64,000 nt of DNA from NCBI GenBank assembly GCA_037157565.1, contig JAZHRO010000002.1, positions 76,434,001 through 76,498,000 of the forward strand, written 5' to 3'. A program made the translations under genes and the position numbers. Origin of the DNA: Thalassia testudinum (taxonomy: Eukaryota; Streptophyta; Magnoliopsida; Alismatales; Hydrocharitaceae). The notes under the pieces are model-generated. The model was not told the DNA's origin. It saw nothing but the letters and a program-made list of their open reading frames with translations, and made no database searches. Below are positions 56,172 to 64,000 of this stretch, piece by piece. Every line of letters starts with the position of its first letter. Position 1 is the first letter of the stretch.

Positions 56172-57671
56172 CTATTTTTGAATAGCCGCATTCGATTTTT
56201 GAATGTCAGCCAGAGTCTGAAGGATTAAGGACATTTGATCTTGATTTGGCCCTGATGGATAAGTAGGGTTGGGCCGAGGCTGAGGCGGCTGGTAGTGATG
56301 AGAGGGCTGTGGGCGGGACTGAAAAAGTGGTCTTTGGGTTTGGGAATTTCCCGCCCAGGGAAAATTGGGATGGTTTCGCCATCCAGGGTTGTAAGTGTTG
56401 GATAATGGGTCGTTCTGGATGGCGTTGAGGTCCTCGCAGGTCTGAGGACCCTCCTGAGAATCAGGGAAAGGAGGAATGGAGTTCCCCCGGCTGGTGTAGA
56501 AAGGATCGGATGATCTTCCAGTCCAAGAATCAGATGGGGATGGATATGGATCCATCCCAGGGGAGGATCGGTGGAGGATGTTTTGCACAGTCTCCTGTGT
56601 GGAAGGAGGTTGTGCAAAGGAGTTACGCGCAGAGGTGGCTCGCTGCAAGTGCTGAGTCAGCTCATCCACCTTCTTTTCAATGATTGAGACCTTGTCCAAT
56701 CGACTGGCCATTAATTCCAGGTCGACTGATGCGGACAGGCCCTGCGTCTCATGTGCTCCCTTAAGATTCGTCGCTGCGCGGGTATTCGTCCTGTCGAATA
56801 ATCCCATGGAGTCATTGTTGATGGAGTTCTCGCACATGTTTTCGAGAATCTCCCATACGGTGTCTTCATGTTGACCCATGATGTTTCCTCCGCAAGTTGC
56901 ATTGACGAAAAGGCGGATGTCCTCATGGAGTCCCTGGTAAAAAGATTGGACTTGTTCCCATTTAGGAACTCCGTGATGGGGGCACTTTCTCATGAGATCC
57001 TGAAAACGATCCCATGCCTCATGGAGAGGTTCTCCTGATTGTTGAGTGAAGTGTGTAATCTGATGGCGCAAGGCGTTGGTCCGACCAACGGGAAAAAACT
57101 TTTTCAAAAATTCGGATTGAAGTTCTTCCCAAGTGTTGATCGGCCGGGTCTGAGTTTGATACCAATGGGCGGCCTTGTCCATAAGAGAAAAGGAGAACAT
57201 CTTCATGAGAAGAATATCCCGATTTTGCGCATCTGATCCAAAAGTGTGGGCCAGATGCTTTAGCTGTTTGATGTGCTGGAAGGGATCTTCAGAATTAAGC
57301 CCATGGAATTTAGGTATAGCATGAATCATGTTGGGCTTTAGTTCGGAATCAGGTCCTCCAGTCGGGATTCTGACTCGAGGCTCAATGGCCACCGCAGCAG
57401 GATTGTAGTGGTCCCGCATCATAGGACGCTGTGGTGGGTGCACGAAGTTTTGGAAGAGGTCATTGAGTCGCTGGAGCTGGTGTTCCAGATTATTTTCTTC
57501 CTCAACTGGCTGAGCCATGATGGGGGAAGAAGAAGGACTTGGTTCTGAATCAGAAGAGAGAATAATGTGAGGGTGTTGCTGCAAAAACACGGGCGTCGAG
57601 GCTTGGCCTTGACGAGAGTGAATTTCTAAAGGAGGTCTTAAGGGTGGTCTTAGAGACCTCCTTCCGTACAT
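56172..57671 (-). CDS. gag: Gag polyprotein of element B (499 residues)
   Basis: Start ATG 57671, stop TAG 56174-56172. It is colinear with A Gag without length change and with only scattered substitutions (for example LQQHPHI for VQQHPHI). Same core motifs (MIHAIPKFHGL, DKAAHWYQTQ, CPHHGVPKWEQVQ) and same Pro/Gln/Asn-rich C-terminus without a zinc knuckle. It appears intact and, with A, is one of two full-length gag frames in the window. Confidence 0.92.
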   Translation of the reverse strand: MYGRRSLRPPLRPPLEIHSRQGQASTPVFLQQHPHIILSSDSEPSPSSSPIMAQPVEEENNLEHQLQRLNDLFQNFVHPPQRPMMRDHYNPAAVAIEPRVRIPTGGPDSELKPNMIHAIPKFHGLNSEDPFQHIKQLKHLAHTFGSDAQNRDILLMKMFSFSLMDKAAHWYQTQTRPINTWEELQSEFLKKFFPVGRTNALRHQITHFTQQSGEPLHEAWDRFQDLMRKCPHHGVPKWEQVQSFYQGLHEDIRLFVNATCGGNIMGQHEDTVWEILENMCENSINNDSMGLFDRTNTRAATNLKGAHETQGLSASVDLELMASRLDKVSIIEKKVDELTQHLQRATSARNSFAQPPSTQETVQNILHRSSPGMDPYPSPSDSWTGRSSDPFYTSRGNSIPPFPDSQEGPQTCEDLNAIQNDPLSNTYNPGWRNHPNFPWAGNSQTQRPLFQSRPQPSHHYQPPQPRPNPTYPSGPNQDQMSLILQTLADIQKSNAAIQK

Positions 57672-58582
57672 GCACAGTTGGGAGAGGTAAGTTAGAAGGT
57701 GCTGGACCCAATCAAGGCACCCAAAAAATGTGTTGGGTGACTATAGAGGTACGGGGCAGATGGACCCCTTGATCAGAAAGATCGTCCACCTGAGAATTAC
57801 CTGGGCAGCCAGAGAGGGAGAGTCCCGCGAAGACCCCTACACGGTAGAGCGTCCCCACGGGTTACAGGGTTTCCCCCACCCGACCTCTCTTGTCACTGCG
57901 GTTCCAGGTAGACCAGAATGGGGATCTTGACCTCTTAAGTCTACCAATTTTAAGATCAGGGTCCTTAAGGTTTCACTTGAACTTTAGTCTTTTTAAGTGC
58001 AAAGAGTGACCTAATTTAAGGTTGGTTAACCCAAGGGGTCAACTTTACCTCTTGTTTTCTTTGAGAGCTTTCAGGTCTTGTCTTTTAGGGTTCAAGTGTT
58101 TAAAGAGAGAGAGCCAATTGTTTAGGATTTTTCTTGTTAATTATTTTCAATCAATGGCTTGGGCACACCTCTTTTGGATTTCCTCAATTCTTGATTAAGG
58201 GGTGTGTCTCTACTGAAATCCTAATGTTTGACCTTATGTTGGCTCTACTCGATCCATTTAACTCTTTGTTGGGAAATTAGGGCTCAAGCAAGAATGTGTT
58301 AGCCCTTAAATACCCTTAATAGTGTGCAGGAGTGATGAGTTGAAAACATGCAACTCTTTATGGTTACTAAGTATGGAAGACAGGTTAGTCCTATATTGCT
58401 TGTTCTTTTCTTTTCTTCCTCTTTAGAGTTTAGGGGTTAATAGTGAGAGGAAAAATTTACCTGTCTTCGGAGTGGTTGTCGTGTGGTTGCTTGTCTTCTT
58501 GAGTTCCTGTAGCTGCACAAAAGAGAGGAGATTATCAGAAATTAAAAGAAACAGGAATGTTTACCTCTAGAATAGCCGTTGC
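57672..58582 (-). other. Untranslated leader of B
   Basis: Colinear with the leader of A, including the conserved GC-rich block (about 57784-57920). The small plus-strand frame at 57730-57930 is antisense to it and not supported. Confidence 0.7.
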
Positions 58583-58600
58583 TCCCCGGCAGCGGTGCCA
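58583..58600 (-). other. Primer-binding site of B (tRNA-Asp)
   Basis: Minus strand TGGCACCGCTGCCGGGGA, two mismatches to the tRNA-Asp complement. Confidence 0.9.
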
Positions 58601-58603
58601 AAA

Positions 58604-61445
58604 TGAAATCGGTTGGTTTGATGACCGGGTTTTGGTTTTGTTATAACGTTGTAGTAAAGCCGGTTATTACCAACATTTCAAATATATAAACTTTTTTTAC
58701 TCGGAAAATAAAAGAGTTCCCGAGGTCGAACTCAGGGAGCAAGTTGTATTCTAGAGATATACATGTTTCTTTTACAAAATAAAGAAAGAGAGAGGGAAAG
58801 AATTTGTTGTTCTCTTTGTTTTCTCCTCGTGATGTTCTTCTTTCTTTCTTTCTTCAGATCTCCTTCTTCTTCTTCTTCGTTCTGCAGAGGTGATGCTCCT
58901 CTTCAGATCTCCTTCTTCTTCTTCCTTGGTTTCTGTCTTGGCCTCTCTTCTTCTTTTTCTGCAGTCTCTTCTGTGAAGGTTTCTTCTTCCTTGGCTCTGC
59001 TGCACTTCTTCTCTGCAGCCTTTCCTCTTCTTCTGCCTTGCTCAGCCTCTTCTTTAGAGTTTCTTCTTGTTTTTCCTCCCTGCGGTTAAGTGTCAGCTTC
59101 TTCTTTTCTTTTTCAGCCAGGGACGTCACGCGAAGCTTTCTTCCTTAGCTGCTTCAGGCCGTCGTCTGATTTCCAAATCAGACGACTTAACTACCTGTTG
59201 CTACAGTTAGCTTCCTTCTTCTTCCGCGGGTCTTCTTCTTCGCCTGTGCCTGCACACTTCAGAGTTTTTCGTCAGAGGCAAAACCTACTCTACCCTCCCC
59301 CCCCCCCCCCGCGTCTCTCTTTCTCTCTGAAACCACTCCTGGGAAAGCTCTCCCAGAGCTACCGGGTAACCGGGTTCGGGTCAGGCCCGGGTCCAGGCCC
59401 ACCGGCGTGCGTGGTGGGCGAGGAGTGCAGGTCAGTCTTAAGTCAGGTCGGGTCGGTTCGGGTCAGGTTCGCGGGGCGTGAGCGCGGACGAGACCGGGTA
59501 ACCGGGCGGGTGAAGGGGACCTCACCCCGTGTGCTGAGGCAGTAAGCCTTCAGCACTTTTGCATCTTATGTCGCTGCGACTCTTCAGGCGTTTCCGAGGT
59601 GGGACTAAATGGCCCACCTCAATTGCGCGCCCGCAGCGGGGAATTCAGCAGGAGATGGCGGCGTCACGCGGAGCTTTCTTCCTTAGCTGCGAACCTGGCG
59701 TTTTGCCAAAACTCCTCGCAAGGCCTGGGAGTTGAATCTGGGCTTGGCGCTGAGCGTGGAGCGCCTGTAGCTGCAGGCGGAAGCAGTTCCTCCTGCGCGG
59801 CAATGGCGGCGGAGGTCGGGTGGCCTGTCCACAAGAAAACGGCCTCTCGGCCTAATCAGAGAGTGCCAGGAGCTTCGCCAGGGTGCGGCGAAGCTCGTGT
59901 GGGTGGTGGCGAGGCGCGGGGCGGCGTGCGAGGGCTGCCCTAGGTCGGACTGTGGGTCGGAGGATGGGTCTGTTCGGTGGGGTTGCAGAGGGTGATGTGG
60001 GGGGAGTGGCAGGGCGGAGGTTGATCAGGGTGAGGAGGCGGAGGTCCTGCGGTGGTCGGCGAGCCGTGTGGGTCGCTGAGGTGATGGGAGCGGCTCGCCG
60101 GAGGGTGGTCGGAGGCGAAGGGGGTGAAGGTGGTCAGGGTCGGTCGAGGGCTTAAGTGAATAAATTGAAAGCGGGGAAAGAAAGAGGAGAAGAAGGGGAG
60201 TAGCTCTAGCTTACTTGTAGGGACGAAGGGGGAGGAACAGGGCGACAGTCGTATCGACTGTCGCCGGAGAAGACGATGCTCAGGGAAAGGGGCGGCGGCG
60301 AGCAGAGAGCCGGAGAGGCGCCAGCTGGGTGCGGCGTGGCGCGGGAAGAGCGGGGGAGGAAGTCTCTGCTGCTGGTATTGCGGCAGAGCGAAGAGGTGGA
60401 GGGGGAGGAAACCGCCGGAGCTGGTGAGCGTCTGCCGGAGGAAGAAGAGAAGAAAGTTGGGGATTTTCTCCGTCAGATCCAGGCTGCCCCGGTCGGTGGA
60501 GCAACGGGGGGTATTTATAGGGATCAAACAGGGAGGAAGGCGGAGGGAGACGACGTGTCTCCCTCGCCGGAGGATGGTCGGAAACAAGAACCCATACCGT
60601 CCGTGCGTTCGCACGGCCGGTATGGTGGGTTACAACGACCAAGGGGGTGTCCCTGCGACGGCTGACGACGCAGGGCACCCCCGGTTTACTTGCCAGGTCC
60701 CCCACCTCACCCTGCGCGGCGCCATGCTCCGCGCAAGGTCGCCGGAGCATGGTGCTGGCAGGTTTTGCAGGAGGGACCTGATTGCAAAGAACGAAGGAGA
60801 GTTAGGGGCCAAAATGCGAGGGTTCAAAAGTTGAGTGCCAAAGAGTAAATATATGAGGACCAAAGTGTAAAGTCGGTCAAGGAGGTTTCTTCTTAGGCTC
60901 AAGTTTTTATACATGACTAATTAGGACCTAAGGAATCTGATGGTGAATTTCATTTTCATATTAAACCTTGTTTGACCGGTCAATTTGCGCAAAAACCCAA
61001 ATTAAGTTATTAATTGGGCATGGTTCTCAATGTAGGTCAAAATGGGTTCTAAAGGCCAAATTGAAGGTTCTAAACCCTAGAGATTATTTTTCTATGAATT
61101 TTAGAGGGTTTATTCTATTTTTACTTTGCCTCGAACCTTGTGAATTGAAGTGGGTTATTTTAGGGTTACAGATTTATCATTTAGTTTCTTGGAATTGCTG
61201 TAGCCCTTGCTAGATCATTTCATCCCACTTTTATTCTTATTAAGCTGCTTTGACCTATGTTTGGGCCCTGAATTACCCTGTATGCAGATTATACTGGTGA
61301 AATTGCATTTTTACCCCTTATGACTTGTTTTCTCCTTAAACTCAGAATTCTCTGAGTTAAGCCTTTCCTTGAGATATGTAGGAGCTTTTATCCTTTGTAT
61401 TAGGTCAAAATGAGCTAGTTATGGCTCATGATGAGGTTCTCATCA
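58604..61445 (-). repeat. 5' LTR of element B
   Basis: 2842 bp, intact, and it shows the empty site of A (CTGAG near 60076). The terminal hairpin is at 61429-61445, TATA at 60512-60519, the palindrome at 60592-60625 and the GTCGTCTGATTT hairpin at about 59161-59187. A C-homopolymer near 59298-59311 is longer than in the other copy. Confidence 0.95.
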
Positions 61446-61450
61446 TGAAG
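61446..61450. repeat. TSD of element B, right (TGAAG)
   Basis: It matches 33691-33695; element C resumes after it. Confidence 0.9.
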
Positions 61451-62358
61451 CTTAAGTATTAGGTCCAAGGCTTAGGGAGTATTCGGCCTTGTTAACTAAC
61501 CTCTGGTTTGCGGTACTCGGTAACCTAAGTACCCCAATCCACACACAGTCTAGTTCAGTGCGCATAAGTATCAAAATCACTTAAATGCGTTTAAGTTGTT
61601 TTGAAAAAGTCGCCTAGATTAGGAGGGGCTGATCAACACAAGTTGATTTGGATGAGTTCCCGGCACGGAGAGGCGATAAATTCCCCTCGAAGATGCACAA
61701 TAACAAATCGTCTCCTCGGTGCTTGTCTCCTAGGATATTTACATATCCTACTAGGGGCATGTAAGCACCTTGTGTTGGTTAAGATGTCATGGGTGACATT
61801 ATCATGAAATGTCGATGGTCAGGATCTAGATTTAGTTACAGAACACCATGGGTGAGATTATCTTGAAATCTTGAAAGCCAGGGTTCTGAGGGTTGCCATA
61901 GGCGGTGCTATCAAGAAGCATCGATTGCCAGGGACCCTTCGAGGATTGATGATGGGGACTAGGAATCTAATACAGACCATGTTGAGAAGCCAATCTGAAG
62001 CTAGAAATAAAAAGAAAAGAGAGAGAAAACTCTCCAAACAAAGAAAATCCTCTGTCTCTCTCTTACAAAAAATGCACTGCAAATTGAACTGAGGCTAAAA
62101 TATGTTACAAGCACGGGTGCTTTAACCATGGAGTCCAACGAACCTTACTGTGGGCCTTAAAAACCATCGCGGTGGACTGAGGCTAGAGTTGGTCAAGTTC
62201 GGATCTTGGTTGCTACTTGAGTACCTCTAGGCCTACTATCGACATTCAAACCTAATCAAAAGAAGAAAGCGCTCATCATAGTTTTTGAACATGAAGGAAC
62301 TCATGGTCTAGAATCGAAGTTAAAACCTTAAAATTTTGCTAAAGGACTAGCAAAAGCT
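61451..62358 (+). other. 3' non-coding region of C, second part
   Basis: It continues 32956-33690 and aligns with 45290-46193 of A: hairpin TAGGATAT / ATATCCTA at 61731-61750 (perfect) and the triple repeat at about 61786-61935 (diverged). No coding region is supported. Confidence 0.75.
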
Positions 62359-62371
62359 AGGCATGGGGGTA
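62359..62371 (+). other. Polypurine tract of C
   Basis: AGGCATGGGGGTA, identical to A, B, D and E although C is old, directly before the 3' LTR. Confidence 0.85.
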
Positions 62372-64000
62372 TGATGGGGACACCATCATGAGCCCTAACT
62401 AACTCATTTTGACACATAAAAGAGAACAAAAGCTCCTACATAACCAACTGGAGGTCCTAATGCACTGAATAATCATTTTAAGAGAAAAGTAAGAAATAAG
62501 GGGTAAAATTGTAATTTTATCATTGCAGTGCAACAATGGGTTTTCTCATGAGCTGAACACAGGTCAAATAGTCTTAACAAGATAAAAAGTAGGTTGGTTC
62601 AAACAAAAAAGGGTTTATGTGAATTCTGGGAATTAAATGACTTCTTATAACCCTAAAATAAACCTACTTGATTTAACAAGGTTATGGTTAGGATAAAATT
62701 CACCTAAACCCTCTAAAAATCATTGCAAAATATTCTCTAGGGTTTAGAACCTTCAATTTGGCGATTAAAACCTATCTTGACCTAAAATGGGCTCTCAGAC
62801 AAATGTTTGCCCTAAATTAGGTTTTGCATAAATTACCCAATCAAACATGGTCAAACCCAAAATCCAACCTCACCATTAGATTCCTTAGGTCCAAATTAGG
62901 TTTGTACCAAAATTTGGACTAAAGAGGAATTCATCTTGACCCACATTGCAAATAGGTCCAACCCAATTACATTTCTACCCCTAGATTTCAAAAACCCTCA
63001 CAATTGACCCCCTATCTTCTTCTTCGTTCTTTGCAATTAGGTCCCTCTGCCATTATAGTGGAGGGAATCCTACACCAACGAGATTGAAAGGGTGATTTCT
63101 CCTCGATCTCTCTAAGAATCCCCTTCAAAATTAGAAGGGAGATTCTCTAAGAAATCTCCTCCAGTGTAAACCCAAATAGAAGCCTTATTTGGTACCCAAT
63201 CTCTCATGCGAACACATAAGAGATTTGGGTTTCTCTAGAGTTTCCCCTACCGACGAACTTGTCATGCTTGGAAGCTTGGCTTCCAAGCACAAACACGACC
63301 TCTAGGGCCTATTTAAGAGACCCCAATTCGCCCTGCATCTCCTAAGCTTGAATTCAGCTAGAGAAACCCCTCAATTTCATCTCTCCTCCTCCGGACGAAC
63401 TGCTCATCAATCTCCGGTGACTTCTCCCGTTCTCCCTTGTCGCCTAGCCACAATACCAGTGGTAGGTTCATCTTCCTCTCTCTCGTCCGCGTCATGCCAC
63501 ACCTGCCGACGCCCTTGCCTCCCCTTCGTCCTCACCGACCTCCCTCACTGAGCACTTTCGTCTCCGGCATCGACGATATGCACAGACGCCATCCCTGCCT
63601 CCCCCTTCGTCTCTTCACTCTTAGATAAGTCCTCCCACCCTCTACTCCCTTTTACCCTTTCTTTATTCCCTCAAACGACCACTATCGCACTCCACCACCA
63701 TCATCCCCTTCACCTCCGGCCACCATTGCAGCGAGTTCGTTCCACCTCCACTAACCACCTCCCTCCTTGCCGACCAGTCCATAAGCACCGCCCCGACTCA
63801 CTAATCATAACCCCCCACTCACAACACTCCGCCACTCACCCACAAGCACCCCCGAACACACCCACACGCATGGCCGTAGGGTGCCCAAGGCACGCATCCA
63901 CAGGCGGTCCCAGGCCACGCTGACCACCTCTGCACGTTCGCCGCACCTTAGTGAAGCTCCCTGAACTTTTTAACGCAGCCCCAAGGCTGTTTGTGAGATT
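62372..64000 (+). repeat. 3' LTR of element C, first 1629 bp
   Basis: It starts TGATGGGGACACCATCA and is homologous to 3406 onward with frequent differences. It is cut by the window end; about 1.07 kb should remain outside. Small frames (63348-63551, 63726-63923) are LTR sequence. Confidence 0.9.

Larger units (their letters stand above)
33696..61445 (-). mobile_element. Element B: autonomous-type Athila-like retrotransposon, minus strand, with A in its left LTR
   Basis: On the minus strand: 5' LTR 61445-58604, PBS 58600-58583, gag 57671-56172, pol 56171-51973 (one frameshift), 3' non-coding region, PPT 50443-50431, 3' LTR 50430-33696 split by element A. Without A the 3' LTR is about 2837 bp, against 2842 bp for the 5' LTR, and the two differ at few sites. 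TSD is TGAAG. It is the same subfamily as A. Internal length is 8173 bp, against 8187 bp in A. Confidence 0.95.
3406..64000 (+). mobile_element. Element C: old Athila-like retrotransposon, interrupted three times, 3' end outside the window
   Basis: C is a full-length element in plan: 5' LTR 3406-6100, tRNA-Asp PBS 6104-6121, gag 7061-8553, pol in three pieces (8554-9804, 22184-24475, 32283-32955), 3' non-coding region (32956-33695 and 61446-62371), PPT 62359-62371, and 3' LTR from 62372 past the window end. Insertions are D at 9805-22183, E at 24476-32277 and B at 33696-61445. Continuity across each insertion is shown by alignment to the same regions of A and B. Its coding regions hold many stops and frameshifts, and its two LTRs differ more than those of A, B or E, so it is the oldest autonomous-type copy here. 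Confidence 0.9.

Overview
The window reads as plant intergenic repeat DNA, probably heterochromatin of a large angiosperm genome. I see no host gene, no rRNA, no functional tRNA gene and no prokaryotic feature. Essentially every base belongs to nested LTR retrotransposons of the Ty3/gypsy (Metaviridae) Athila-like type. All five primer-binding sites are complementary to the 3' end of tRNA-Asp (TGGCGCCGTTGCCGGGGA or close), and five elements share the same 13-nt polypurine tract, AGGCATGGGGGTA. The species and the dicot/monocot status cannot be told from this window.

Layout. H (oldest, non-autonomous, +) survives as 2531-3405. A minus-strand LTR, G (1-2530, runs off the left edge), and element C (+) are inserted in it. 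C spans 3406 to beyond 64000 (5' LTR 3406-6100, degenerate gag-pol, 3' LTR from 62372) and is split by three insertions: D (+, 9805-22183, non-autonomous), E (-, 24476-32277, non-autonomous, TSD GACCC) and B (-, 33696-61445, autonomous type, TSD TGAAG). D carries a truncated minus-strand element F (about 12613-18005). B carries A (+, 35168-49060, autonomous type, TSD CTGAG) inside its left LTR. Nesting is four deep: H>C>B>A and H>C>D>F.

Function. A, B and C encode a 499-codon Gag followed in the same frame, after one conserved UAG, by a protease-RT-RNaseH-integrase polyprotein of about 1400 residues. All three pol genes are broken: A has two nonsense codons, B a one-base frameshift, and C many lesions plus three insertions. 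No env-like ORF lies between pol and the 3' PPT; that 1.2-1.6 kb holds conserved repeats and hairpins instead. D, E, H and F have no gag or pol. They carry one private ORF (597 codons and open in E) that I cannot assign to a known family, and D, E and H share PPT and 3'-module signals with the autonomous elements, which suggests mobilisation in trans.

The most unusual signals are structural and recur across families. (1) A perfect or near-perfect 11-16 bp palindrome, different in sequence in each family, lies about 55-95 bp upstream of the LTR TATA box. (2) A short hairpin with covarying arms sits at the 5' tip of each LTR. (3) A tRNA-like A-box/T-arm module with a compensatory base change lies in the D/E LTRs. 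(4) A second PPT-like tract next to CAATGAGGACATTG lies about 1.2-1.35 kb upstream of the true PPT. All boundaries and counts are by eye.
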